Origin: JAENVU01 sp963765075
GTDB taxonomy: Bacteria; Actinomycetota; Acidimicrobiia; IMCC26256; JAENVU01
Length of the DNA stretch: 64,000 bases
Assembly: GCA_963765075.1 (NCBI GenBank)
Contig: CAVXVA010000001.1
Span: 248,001-312,000, forward strand
Direction of reading: 5' to 3'
The notes beneath the pieces are model-generated. The model did no database searches and had not been told where the DNA came from. It was given only the letters and a program-made list of their open reading frames with translations. The position numbers were made by a program, and so were the translations under genes. Shown piece after piece: positions 38,185-46,533 of this stretch. Every line of letters begins with the position of its first letter. Positions within the stretch are counted from its first letter, which is position 1.

Positions 38185-40481
38185 ACGGTGAGGGCCTCGG
38201 GGAGGGGTTGGGAGTGGACGACTTCGAGGGTCTGGGTCGCGCGGGTGAGGGTCACGTAGAGGGTGCGTAGCCCGGCGCGGTCGGCGGGGACGAGCTGCGC
38301 CGGTTCCACCACCACGACGTGATCGAACTCGAGACCCTTGGCGTCGAGGGCATCGAACACACCGATACGCGCGTCGAGCGCGTCGGGGCCGTTGGACACC
38401 GCACCGACATCACTGAGCGCCGCCACGATTGCGTCCTGCACCTCCTCGGGAGCGATGACCGCCGTCGTGCCCCGACGGGTCGAAAACTCGCGAGCCGCGG
38501 TGGCTGCGGCTTCGACGACGTCGTCGACCCGACGAAACCGCGGCTGTTCGCCGGTCGCCCGTACCGAACGCGTCGGCGGAATCTCGGGCGCGGCCACCGC
38601 GAGCAGTCGGTTCGCCAGGTCCATGATCTCGGCCGGAGTCCGGTAGTTGACGGTGAGGTCGACGCGCCGGGGCCGGTCGTAGGTGACGAGATGCGAGAGC
38701 ACGTCGTCCCAGCCCGAGGCGGCACCAGGACGCGACGCCTGACCGAAGTCGCCGACCAGCGTGCATGAGCCACTGGGGCAGCGCCGCGCCAACATCCGCC
38801 ACTGCATCGGTGAGAGGTCCTGCGCTTCGTCGACGAGCACATGGCCGAACGTGCGCAGCGCGGGGATACCGGTATCGGTGTTGGTGGGTTCCATGAACCG
38901 CGCCGCGAGGTCCCCGGCGGTCATGTACTTGCCGAGACCGAGTTCGGTCACCGTGCGCGACGCGATGTCGGCGACGGCCCGATCGGTCTCGGTCCGGCGT
39001 CGGGCCCGGCGCGGACGCGCGGCCTCGACCGGGCCGCAGATCGCGTCGGCCTCGTCGACCAGCGCGGCGTCGGCGTCGGTCCACGGAACGTCCTTGACAC
39101 TGGCCGAGCGGTCCCGCTCGAGGCGGCGCTGATCGTCGCGGGAGATGAGGCTGTCGGCCGCCGAACGGATCAGCGCCCGGAAGGAGAACAGGTCGTGGAC
39201 CAGTTCCTGACCCGAGACCATCGGCCACATGCGTTCGAGCAAGATGCGGACTTCCGGCACCCGCCGCAACCGCCCGACGATCTCCTGCTCCCACTCCGGT
39301 GAGGGCGACTCGCCCCGGGCCAGCGCGCGGGCGACGGACGGGTCGTAGTGACCTTCGTCGTCGTCGATAGCGAGCATCTGCTGGTGAGTGCGGGCCAACG
39401 CGTTCCGATACTGGGCGACCAACCGGTCGAGGAGCATCCGTTCGACGATCGGTCGCCGTTGGTTGTGACTCCCCGGTTTCTGGCGAGTGCGGTCGATGAT
39501 GCGGCGACAGTCACGTCGGCTGATCTTGAGGCGCAGGCCGTCGAAGTTGAAACCGACGTCGGCGCGAGGTGTTCGCTGGCGGTCGGCCAACGCCTTACGC
39601 AACATCGCCGCCATCTCGACCCGGCCCTTGACCGCCGCAGTTGCCGCGTCCTCCCGGCGAAATGGTCCGAGCTGGGACTTCAACCCGGTGATCGTGGCGA
39701 GCTGGACCTCGTCCTCGCCCAGAGAGGGCAACACCTGCTCGATGTAGCGGAGGAAGACGTTGCTCGGGCCGACGAGCAGTACGCCGTTGGCGCCGAGTTG
39801 TCGGCGGTGGGTGTAGAGCAGGTACGCGGCGCGGTGCAACGCGACCGCGGTCTTGCCGGTGCCGGGTCCGCCCGAGACGATCAGCGCGCCCGGAAGGTCG
39901 GCCCGGACGGCTTCGTCCTGCTCGGCCTGGATGGTCGCGACGATGTCGCCCATGCGGCCGGTGCGTTCCCGTTCGAGCGCGGCAAACAACGCACCTTCGC
40001 CCATGACCGCGAGGCCGGCCTCGTTGACCGCGGCCGCGTCGAACACCTCGTCGTCGACGCCGACGACCTGACGGCCGTGCTTGGTGAGCAGATGCCGACG
40101 GCGGACCACGCCCATCGGCGACACCGCGGTGGCCCGGTAGAAGGGCTCGGCGACCGGCGCGCGCCAGTCGACGACCAGCGGCGTGTGCTCGGCGTCGTCG
40201 ACCCCGAGGCGGCCGACGTAGAAACGGTCGTCCTCGGCGAAGTCGAGCCGGCCGAAGCACAGCGGCGTGTCGCCGATGTCGAGCGCGGCGAGACGTCGGT
40301 GGGTGGTCTCGACCGCGATGTCGCGTTCGAGCCGAGCCTGATGCGTTCCACCGCGCCGAACGTCCGAGTACGCCTCCGCCACGGAGGACGCCGAGGTCTT
40401 CATGGCCTCCAGCCGGTCGTAGACCGCGTCGAGATAGGCCTGCTCGGCCACGATCTCTGGGTCTTGACGGCTTGGCGACAC
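38181..40481 (-). CDS. helR: HelR/HelD-like RNA polymerase recycling ATPase
   Basis: A 766-residue superfamily 1 ATPase. Its N-terminus is an alpha-helical arm. The motifs YVGRLGVDDAEHTPLVVDW and RAPVAEPFY are diagnostic of actinobacterial HelD/HelR. Walker A is GGPGTGKT (204-211), Walker B is VLVDEAQDLSPMQW, and motif VI is in LYVTLTRATQ. HelR strips stalled or rifampicin-bound RNA polymerase off DNA and can give rifampicin tolerance. The GTG start at 40481 follows GGAGCC. A TAGAAT -10 hexamer lies at 40511-40516, within the end of the upstream gene. I do not see the GC-rich rifampicin-associated inverted repeat reported upstream of helR in streptomycetes. Confidence 0.88.
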   Translation of the reverse strand: MSPSRQDPEIVAEQAYLDAVYDRLEAMKTSASSVAEAYSDVRRGGTHQARLERDIAVETTHRRLAALDIGDTPLCFGRLDFAEDDRFYVGRLGVDDAEHTPLVVDWRAPVAEPFYRATAVSPMGVVRRRHLLTKHGRQVVGVDDEVFDAAAVNEAGLAVMGEGALFAALERERTGRMGDIVATIQAEQDEAVRADLPGALIVSGGPGTGKTAVALHRAAYLLYTHRRQLGANGVLLVGPSNVFLRYIEQVLPSLGEDEVQLATITGLKSQLGPFRREDAATAAVKGRVEMAAMLRKALADRQRTPRADVGFNFDGLRLKISRRDCRRIIDRTRQKPGSHNQRRPIVERMLLDRLVAQYRNALARTHQQMLAIDDDEGHYDPSVARALARGESPSPEWEQEIVGRLRRVPEVRILLERMWPMVSGQELVHDLFSFRALIRSAADSLISRDDQRRLERDRSASVKDVPWTDADAALVDEADAICGPVEAARPRRARRRTETDRAVADIASRTVTELGLGKYMTAGDLAARFMEPTNTDTGIPALRTFGHVLVDEAQDLSPMQWRMLARRCPSGSCTLVGDFGQASRPGAASGWDDVLSHLVTYDRPRRVDLTVNYRTPAEIMDLANRLLAVAAPEIPPTRSVRATGEQPRFRRVDDVVEAAATAAREFSTRRGTTAVIAPEEVQDAIVAALSDVGAVSNGPDALDARIGVFDALDAKGLEFDHVVVVEPAQLVPADRAGLRTLYVTLTRATQTLEVVHSQPLPEALTV

Positions 40482-40510
40482 ACACGGCTCCGCACCCTGG
40501 GGGACCGAAG

Positions 40511-40516
40511 ATTCTA
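40511..40516 (-). promoter_or_regulatory. -10 hexamer TAGAAT for helR
   Basis: TAGAAT on the minus strand, in the context CTTCTAGAATCTTC, lies 29 bp before the helR GTG and overlaps the stop codon region of the upstream SRPBCC gene. No convincing -35 is seen. Confidence 0.4.
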
Positions 40517-40985
40517 GAAGATCCGATCGAGCCCGTGTCGGGTGAGCGCCTGACGGCGAAATTGTTCCACACCCGTCTCCACGACGGCATTGTGCGCCCA
40601 GGCCATCAGCGGTCGCCCCACGGAGGCGACTCGACCCAAGACCGGGGTGCAGACCTCGAGACTCGATATCAGCCGAGCGGTCGAGCCGTATGGCGCCGAC
40701 GCGATCTCGAGCCGGGCCGGACCCCGGACATCACCCGAGACCGTGGTGTCGATGAGCGCACCTGGCACGACCCGCTCGACGCGGATCTCGCACCGCAATG
40801 AGTACGGCAACGGCGCCTTCACTCGGCACCGGGCCACAACTCCCGGCCGGATGCCGTCGGCCTCGAAGTCGCGCAGCCAGACCCACCAGCGCCGGTACTC
40901 GTCGGTGCGCGTCGAGCGCGACCCACAGATCCTCGGTCGGCACCGGGAACCCCCAGGTGCGATCGAACCGAAACGGCGCCGCCAT
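40514..40985 (-). pseudogene. SRPBCC family (polyketide cyclase/START-like) protein, frameshifted
   Basis: Two frames join to a SRPBCC-fold protein of about 157 residues. The N-terminus MAAPFRFDRTWGFPVPTEDLW is in frame 1, and after a break near 40904-40913 frame 2 gives TDEYRRWWVWLRDFEADG and KAPLPYSLRCEIRVERVVPG, both typical of this fold, ending in FRRQALTRHGLDRIF. The break is at GACGCGCACC and is repaired by one extra GC unit. AAGGGTGATGGG precedes the ATG. The family binds hydrophobic ligands in a deep pocket; no catalytic residue can be named. It lies between a P450 gene and helR on the same strand. Confidence 0.68.
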
Positions 40986-41052
40986 CCCATCACCCTTCCA
41001 CGGGCCGACACGAGATGCACGCGGAAATCCCGGTCGGAGTCGGCAGGCCCAA

Positions 41053-42228
41053 TCAGGCGACCGTGACCCGCAACTCGTCGAGTCCCCGGAACGGGCCGCG
41101 CTGGTGCCACGGCGGCGGTCCGCCGGCGGCGCGAGCCTGCGGGAACCGCTCGACGACCGCGCCGAGCATGGCCTCGACCTCCAACCGGGCGAGCGACGCC
41201 CCGAGGCAGAAGTGCGGACCGAGGGCGAAGCTGAGCGCCGGGGGCCCGGCGCGACCCGGCTCATAGGCGTCGGGTCGGTCGTACACCTCGGGATCACGGT
41301 TCGCGGCGGCGAGGAACACCATGACCGGAGCCCCCGCGGCGACCGTCACTCCCTCGATCTCGACATCCTCGGCGGCAAATCGGGCGACGTAGTGGGTCGG
41401 CGTCGCGAGCCGGGTGATCTCCTCGATCACCGTGGTATCGACCGGGAGTCGGGGAAGGTGGCCCGCCCGCAGCAACAACGACAGCCCGTTGCCGAACAGA
41501 TCGCGAGTCGTCCGGTGCCCGGCGGAATACAGCGTGGCGACCAGCGACATCAGCTCCGCGGGTGAGAGGCGCTCGTCGCCCTCCTCGGTATGGACGAGCG
41601 CGCTCAGGAGGTCGTCGGCGGGTTGGGCCCGACGGCGCTCGAGTTCCGCGCCGAGGATCTCGTGCATAACCTCGGCCGCAGCCACGGCCGTCGCACGATC
41701 CTCGGCCGACACCGACGTCCCGAACACCGGGGTGATCGCGTCGCTCAGGGCGGTGAGCCGGTCGCGGAACTCGACCGGGACCCCCAACAACTCGGAGATC
41801 ACGAGCGACGGCAGCTGGTGCGCCAACCCAGCCATGAGCTCGACCGTGCCGTCGACGGTCGGGAGTTCCCCGACGAGCCGCCGAGCGGTCGTCTCGACCC
41901 ACGGCCGGAGGTCCTTGACCCGCCGGGGCGTGAACGCCGAGGCCACGAGGCCGCGGACCCGGGGATGGTCGGGCGGGTCGAGGAAGTTGATGCGCCTGCT
42001 CATCTCGTCGTGCAGCGCGCCGGGCGGAAGCATCGCGGCGTAGAGGAAGCCGAGGGTGCCGGTGTGGAATCGGGGATCCCGAAGCACCAACGACGCCGGT
42101 GCGTGACCAAAGACCGCCGACCGTCCACCCGCCAGTTCGACGACGGGGCCCTGCTTCCGGAGTGCCGCGTAGGTCGGGAACGGATCCGCGAGCGTCGCCA
42201 ACGTCGCCGGATCGAACGGTTCGCTCAT
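41053..42228 (-). CDS. Cytochrome P450
   Basis: A 391-residue soluble bacterial P450. The heme ligand is Cys341 in FALGPHFCLG and the K-helix ExxR motif is Glu270-Arg273 in EEITRL. The I-helix reads SAGHRTTRDL: Arg239 replaces the acidic residue of the usual AGHETT/AGxDTT proton-relay pair, while the threonine is kept. Such a change can slow oxygen activation or point to a substrate-assisted reaction. No ferredoxin or reductase gene is adjacent. The SRPBCC gene follows by 67 bp. The substrate is unknown; hydroxylation of a terpenoid, steroid or fatty acid would fit the context. Confidence 0.92.
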   Translation of the reverse strand: MSEPFDPATLATLADPFPTYAALRKQGPVVELAGGRSAVFGHAPASLVLRDPRFHTGTLGFLYAAMLPPGALHDEMSRRINFLDPPDHPRVRGLVASAFTPRRVKDLRPWVETTARRLVGELPTVDGTVELMAGLAHQLPSLVISELLGVPVEFRDRLTALSDAITPVFGTSVSAEDRATAVAAAEVMHEILGAELERRRAQPADDLLSALVHTEEGDERLSPAELMSLVATLYSAGHRTTRDLFGNGLSLLLRAGHLPRLPVDTTVIEEITRLATPTHYVARFAAEDVEIEGVTVAAGAPVMVFLAAANRDPEVYDRPDAYEPGRAGPPALSFALGPHFCLGASLARLEVEAMLGAVVERFPQARAAGGPPPWHQRGPFRGLDELRVTVA

Positions 42229-42265
42229 GACCCGGAGTCTCGCACCACCACGAGCTCCCCCCAAG

Positions 42266-42351
42266 CGAACCCGCGCCGGTATCGCACCCCCTGGGGTGCG
42301 GAACCCGCGCTGGTTGCGCACCCCCTGGGGTGCGGAGCGCGCGTGGGTTCG
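42266..42351. terminator. Nested palindromes between histidine phosphatase and P450 genes
   Basis: Two copies of the perfect palindrome CGCACCCCCTGGGGTGCG lie at 42283-42300 and 42317-42334. Outer arms CGAACCCGCGC (42266-42276) and GCGCGTGGGTTCG (42339-42351) enclose both. It lies 15 bp after the phosphatase stop codon and 38 bp before the P450 start, so it can end the upstream transcript, form alternative hairpins, or act as an operator. Confidence 0.5.
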
Positions 42352-42365
42352 GAGGGACTGGGTGG

Positions 42366-42977
42366 TCAGACCTCGGGTGGGGAGGTGACCGTCACCGCCG
42401 AGGCGTCGATGAGGACGGTGCGGCCGGTGAGTTCGAGGGTGCCGTCGTCGAGGCGGCGGATGTCGAGACCACCGAGGTTGGGCACGGAGTGCGGCTCGGA
42501 GCCGAGCGCCCGCTCGACCACGCGGATCAAGCCCCCGTGGCTGACCACCAGCGTCGGGTCGACCACGGTCGCGGCGATGACTTGGATCGCGGCCCAGGCG
42601 CGGTCATAGAGGACGTCGTCGGTCTCGAAGCCGTTGGGGCGTTGACCTTCGGCGAGGAACCCGGGCCAGCCCGCTTCGATTTCCGTGCGGGTCTTGCCGG
42701 TCCAGTCGCCGGCGTCGCGTTCTTCGAGACGAGCGTCGTTCACCACCGCCAGCCCGAGTTCGGACGCGACGATCGCCGCGGTCTGATGGGCGCGTTGAAG
42801 CGGAGACGCCCAGATCTGTGCGATCCCGTGGTCGACCAACCCGGCCGCGGCGACCTCGGCTTGGCGTTCGCCGAGCTCCGACAACGGCGGGTCGGCTCGT
42901 CCCTGCCAGCGACCGTCGGCATTCCAGGTCGACTGGCCGTGGCGGATCAGGAGGATCCGGGTCAATCGCGTTCCCAT
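42366..42977 (-). CDS. Histidine phosphatase family protein (phosphoglycerate mutase-like)
   Basis: A 203-residue protein of the two-histidine phosphatase superfamily. The phosphohistidine motif LIRHGQST includes His13, followed by the second active-site element VVSHGGLIR. Length and motifs fit small phosphatases such as CobC or GpgP/glucosyl-3-phosphoglycerate phosphatase as well as mutases, so the substrate is open. Its start overlaps the upstream small gene by 16 bp, indicating an operon. Confidence 0.88.
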   Translation of the reverse strand: MGTRLTRILLIRHGQSTWNADGRWQGRADPPLSELGERQAEVAAAGLVDHGIAQIWASPLQRAHQTAAIVASELGLAVVNDARLEERDAGDWTGKTRTEIEAGWPGFLAEGQRPNGFETDDVLYDRAWAAIQVIAATVVDPTLVVSHGGLIRVVERALGSEPHSVPNLGGLDIRRLDDGTLELTGRTVLIDASAVTVTSPPEV

Positions 42978-43459
42978 GGCAGCACCGAGACCGGCTCGTC
43001 ACTGGGGACGGGCGTCGCGTCGACCAGTTCGAACTCGCCGTTGCGGAACACGAGCGCAGTGGGTTTGCCCTCCAACGGCGGCCGCAAGCTGCCGCGGCCG
43101 GGCGCGAGGTACACCCGGATCGTGCGCTTGCCACCGGCGGTCGGCACATTGACGCGGTCCGACGACGGCCACTTGACCGACGCGGGCGGGAACACCAGCG
43201 ACTGGTAGGCACCGAACTTCTGCTTGGTGAGGCTGATACTTACGCGCTCGGCCGCTGCGGCCGACAGCGTGGCCGGCAGCTTGAACTTGTCCATCTCTTC
43301 CTTGACGATGGACTTCTGCGCCGCCTTCCCTGTGACCTTGCCGGCCAGGATCCGGGTCCGGGCGCCATTGCACGCCTTGTTCACTCGTTCGAGAGTCCGC
43401 TGGAGGTCGTCGAAGACATCCGGGTCGGGCAGGAGACGGAAACTGATCGGGGCGCTCAT
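42962..43459 (-). CDS. Small protein resembling the N-terminal domain of TnpB/OrfB, without RuvC
   Basis: A 165-residue protein. The pattern FRLLPDPDVFDDLQRTLERVN, then KACN, then a basic helix KAAQKSIVKEEMDKFKLP, then DRVNVPTAGGKRTIRVYL and GKPTALVFRNGEFELVDA, follows the order seen in the N-terminal half of IS607/IS605-type TnpB (OrfB) proteins. The RuvC nuclease part and zinc ribbon are absent and the gene ends there, overlapping the histidine phosphatase. No insertion-sequence ends or transposase partner are nearby. It may be a domesticated RNA/DNA-binding remnant. An alternative ATG lies three codons upstream at 43468. The homology is from pattern reading and needs a profile search. Confidence 0.5.
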   Translation of the reverse strand: MSAPISFRLLPDPDVFDDLQRTLERVNKACNGARTRILAGKVTGKAAQKSIVKEEMDKFKLPATLSAAAAERVSISLTKQKFGAYQSLVFPPASVKWPSSDRVNVPTAGGKRTIRVYLAPGRGSLRPPLEGKPTALVFRNGEFELVDATPVPSDEPVSVLPWERD

Positions 43460-43557
43460 AGAGCCCATGAGTGTGCCCGATGCGGCCCGCTCGGGGCGAA
43501 CGGATTCAGCCGGACGGTGCGGCCAAGCCGCCGATCGACCCGGCTCCACCGCCGGGC

Positions 43558-44098
43558 TCAGTCGGCAACGACCTCGCCGCCGATGCGCCAGTAGACGCCC
43601 TGCTCGCGGGCCATGAGCTGTTCGTCGACCAAGCCTCGTCGGAGCGCGGCGGTATCCGCATGCCGTTGGCCGAGGATGAGGTTGACCATCTTCTCCGAGT
43701 ACTTCTCCCCCGGCTCGAAGTCCTGCACCAACCAGTCGAACAGGATCCGCCGCTTCTTGTGTTGCGTCGGAATCTGGGTGATCCGGCCATCGCGCACGAA
43801 CGTACGCAGCACGTGGGCGATTTCCGGATCGAGTCGTTCGTCGACGGGTTCCGAAGGCCGGTCGGCCACCGCGCGCGCCGCCACGGTGAAGGCTTCCTCC
43901 AACAGGTACCGCGCGGTCGCCGTCGCGCACCACCAGGCCGCGGTCCTCCAACCGGTGCAACGCCGTGACGACGGCTCGCAGCTCGAGACCCGCGTCGCGC
44001 TGGAGATCGGCGGTCGTCGACGCGCCGAGGATCATCGCGGCCACGACCCGTCGCCGATCGGGGTCGGCCAAGAGTCCGACGATGTCGCCTGCGTTCAT
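43558..44098 (-). pseudogene. DUF2087 protein with ArsR-like N-terminal HTH, frameshifted
   Basis: Two frames join to about 180 residues. Frame 1 (44098 to about 43912) encodes MNAGDIVGLLADPDRRRVVAAM and a winged helix-turn-helix ending in LEDRGLVVRDGDRA. After a break at 43906-43918, frame 2 reads YLLEEAFTVAARAV, then the DUF2087 core FVRDGRITQIPTQHKKRRILF and FEPGEKYSEKMVNLIL. This combination is common in Firmicutes and actinobacteria and is taken to be transcriptional regulators. The break lies in GACCGCGCGGTAC and is repaired by one CG/GC unit. The quinone oxidoreductase gene ends 22 bp upstream on the same strand. Confidence 0.7.
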
Positions 44099-44120
44099 CC
44101 GCGCAGCTTGGTTCGGAGCG

Positions 44121-45104
44121 TCACCACCGGGCGACGATTTTTCCCCAGGTGCCACGAGTCGCGAGGCTCGCCAGCGCGCTCGGGACCTCCGTCATCGGGA
44201 TCTCCCGGGAGAGAAGTGGCGCGATCTGACCGGCCTCATGGAGGCGCATCAACTCGGCATGGGTCTCGTGGATGAACTGCGGCTGCTTGATGTTGTACAG
44301 CCCCCAGTGCACCCCGACCACTGAGTAGTTCTTGATGAGGACGTGGTTGGTCCGGGCCTCGGCGAAGCGACCGCCGGTGAAACCGATGATCAGAATTCGA
44401 CCCTCGAACGCGATGCATTTTGTCGACCGGTCGTAGGTGTCACCGCCGACCGGGTCGTAGATCACATCCGCGCCCTCGCCGCCGGTGAACTCCTTCACCG
44501 CGTCGACAAAGTCACCCGCGCGGTAGTCGATGACCAACTCGGCACCGAGGTCGCGACACACCTGGACCTTCTCGTCGCCGCCGGCCGTCGCGATCACCCG
44601 AGCGCCCGCCGCGAGCCCGAGTTGGATCGCGGCCGAGCCGACCCCGCCGGCACCGGCGTGGACGAGCAGTGTCTCCCCGGCCTGCAACCCGGCGCGTCGG
44701 TGCAACGCCACATGACCGGTCTGATACGTGATGTGGAGTGCCGCCGCGGCGGCGTCATCGAGCGAGTCGGGAATCGGAAACACGGTGGAGGCCGGGGCGA
44801 CGGTCTGCTGCGTGAACCCGCCGTCACCAAACCGCGGGATGGCGATGACCCGCTGGCCGAGCAGGCCGGCATCCACGCCGTCTCCGAGCGCGCTCACCAC
44901 ACCACTCACCTCGGCGCCCGGCGTGAACGGGAGCGGCGGCTTCACCTGATACTCGCCTCGACACATCAAGACGTCGGGGAAGTTGAGCGAGGACGCGGCG
45001 ACGTCGACGACCACCTCGTTCGGGCCCGGCGATGGCACATCGATGTCGCCCAACGCCAAGACGGCCTCGGGTTCACCCAGTTCGTGCACTCTCCATGCCT
45101 GCAT
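44121..45104 (-). CDS. NADPH:quinone oxidoreductase family protein (MDR)
   Basis: A 327-residue zinc-independent medium-chain dehydrogenase/reductase. The N-terminus QAWRVHELGEPEAV and the catalytic-domain phrase NFPDVLMCRGEYQVKPPLPFTPG match quinone oxidoreductases and zeta-crystallin-like enzymes. The nucleotide motif is HAGAGGVGSAAIQL. Zinc-binding cysteines are missing. I chose the ATG at 45104; one six codons further upstream is possible, but GGTGGG precedes 45104. It is divergent from an SDR gene with a large palindrome between them. Confidence 0.9.
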   Translation of the reverse strand: MQAWRVHELGEPEAVLALGDIDVPSPGPNEVVVDVAASSLNFPDVLMCRGEYQVKPPLPFTPGAEVSGVVSALGDGVDAGLLGQRVIAIPRFGDGGFTQQTVAPASTVFPIPDSLDDAAAAALHITYQTGHVALHRRAGLQAGETLLVHAGAGGVGSAAIQLGLAAGARVIATAGGDEKVQVCRDLGAELVIDYRAGDFVDAVKEFTGGEGADVIYDPVGGDTYDRSTKCIAFEGRILIIGFTGGRFAEARTNHVLIKNYSVVGVHWGLYNIKQPQFIHETHAELMRLHEAGQIAPLLSREIPMTEVPSALASLATRGTWGKIVARW

Positions 45105-45127
45105 CCCACCAGTCTGACCCACCCCGC

Positions 45128-45179
45128 CGAACGTGCGTCAATAACCCCGCCGTTCTCAAGGGTTATTGACGCAAGTTCG
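45128..45179. repeat. Palindromic repeat family, copy 2, in a divergent promoter region
   Basis: Arms TGCGTCAATAACCC (45134-45147) and GGGTTATTGACGCA (45160-45173) are perfect; CGAAC/GTTCG extends the stem outward. Unlike copies 1 and 3 it lies between two divergently transcribed genes (starts at 45104 and 45204), where no transcript should end. It may act as an operator, an mRNA leader structure, or simply be a dispersed repeat. Confidence 0.6.
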
Positions 45180-45203
45180 TGGGGGTATGACAAGGTGGCG
45201 GGC

Positions 45204-46031
45204 ATGGGAGCGCTCGACGGGAAGGTCGCGATCATCACGGGGGCGAGCCGAGGGATCGGTGCCGGGATCGCGCAACGGTTCGCAGCCGAAGGCGCGGCGG
45301 TTGCGGCGATCGCCCGCACGGTGGAGCCGGGATCGAGCCATCTCGACGGTTCGCTGCGCGAGACCGTCGACACGATCGAAGCCGCGGGTGGACGGGCCAT
45401 CGCGATCGCGGCCGACCTCGCCGATCCCAACTTCGACGCGCTCGCACTCGTCCACGAGGTGGAGCAACAACTCGGGCCGGTCGACGTGCTGGTGAACAAC
45501 GCGGCCGCGTGCTTCTACCTGCCGTGGGACACCGTGAGCCCGCGACGGTATGCGGTGATGTTCGCGGCCAACGTCGACGCACCGTGGCGGCTCAGCACCG
45601 CAGCACTCCCCGGGATGCGGGACCGCGGCACCGGCCACATCGTCAATATCTCCACGATGGTCACCGAGCGGCCGGTCGGGCCGCCGTTTACACCGTTCCA
45701 TGCCGAGCACGGTGCGACCCTCTACGGCGCGAGTAAGGCGGCCCTCGAACGAATGAGCACCGGGCTCGCGGCCGAGGTCTACCGCCACGGGATCGCAGTG
45801 AACGTCGTGTCGCCGGTCGCGGCGGTCGCCACGCCCGGCGTCGTAGCGATGGGGCTCATGCCCGGCGACGACACCCACGTTGAACCGCTCGAACAGATGG
45901 TCGAAGCGGTGCTCGTCTTCGCCACGTGTGACCCGGGAACGATCACCGGCCGGGTCGTCACCTCCGAGCAGATCCTCACCGAACTCGGTCGCGAGATCCG
46001 TCGTCTCGACGGCGGCCCGCTCGCGCCCTAA
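45204..46031 (+). CDS. SDR family oxidoreductase
   Basis: A 275-residue short-chain dehydrogenase with TGASRGIG (nucleotide binding), NNAA instead of NNAG, catalytic Ser in NISTM and YGASK as the YxxxK pair. The insertion TERPVGPPFTPFHAEHG before the active tyrosine is unusual for classical SDRs. It is the first gene of a rightward trio with an NTF2-like protein (11 bp gap) and a zinc alcohol dehydrogenase. The trio suggests oxidation of an alcohol or hydroxy-acyl compound, but the substrate is not evident. Confidence 0.88.
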   Translation: MGALDGKVAIITGASRGIGAGIAQRFAAEGAAVAAIARTVEPGSSHLDGSLRETVDTIEAAGGRAIAIAADLADPNFDALALVHEVEQQLGPVDVLVNNAAACFYLPWDTVSPRRYAVMFAANVDAPWRLSTAALPGMRDRGTGHIVNISTMVTERPVGPPFTPFHAEHGATLYGASKAALERMSTGLAAEVYRHGIAVNVVSPVAAVATPGVVAMGLMPGDDTHVEPLEQMVEAVLVFATCDPGTITGRVVTSEQILTELGREIRRLDGGPLAP

Positions 46032-46042
46032 CTTCGGGGCCC

Positions 46043-46498
46043 ATGGGCCAGTACACACGCGAAGAGATCGAGACCGCGTACGCGCACTACCGCGAAACCG
46101 CGAAGCGGTGTGGCAACGGCGGACAGCAGTGGGACGAGTGGGCCGACCTCTTCACCGAGGACGCCGTGTACTACGAGCACCTGTACGGGAAGTTCGAAGG
46201 TCGTGAAGCAATCCGCACGTGGATCCAGACCACGATGAACGAGTTCCCGAATAACGAGATGACCGACTTCCCGGCCGACTGGTGGATCATCGACGAGGAG
46301 AAGGGCTGGGTCATCGCCGCCGTGTGGAACCGCATGCAGGATCTCGGCGACGGCGAGGTGTACCAGGCGATCAACTGGTCCCGGCTCGACTACGCCGGAA
46401 ACAACCAGTGGTCCTACGAGGAGGACATTTACAACGTCGACGAATTCGCGGTGATGGTCACCGCGTACCTCAGAGCGCGGAAAACGGCGAACCGGTAA
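46043..46498 (+). CDS. NTF2-like (SnoaL-type) protein
   Basis: A 151-residue single cone-shaped NTF2-like domain. The phrases WADLFTEDAVYYEHLYGKFEGREAI and KGWVIAAVWNRMQDLGDG fit the SnoaL/nuclear-transport-factor-2-like superfamily. Members of this fold include isomerases, dehydratases and non-catalytic ligand binders. It lies between an SDR and an alcohol dehydrogenase on the same strand, so it probably acts in the same pathway. Confidence 0.85.
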   Translation: MGQYTREEIETAYAHYRETAKRCGNGGQQWDEWADLFTEDAVYYEHLYGKFEGREAIRTWIQTTMNEFPNNEMTDFPADWWIIDEEKGWVIAAVWNRMQDLGDGEVYQAINWSRLDYAGNNQWSYEEDIYNVDEFAVMVTAYLRARKTANR

Positions 46499-46533
46499 CG
46501 TCCGGTCAGAATCGTCGTCGAAGGAGTATTCCT

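Noticed and set aside
42962..43459. TnpB-like gene considered as part of an insertion sequence
   Set aside because: No RuvC part, no partner transposase, no terminal hairpins or target duplication, and it overlaps a housekeeping-type gene.
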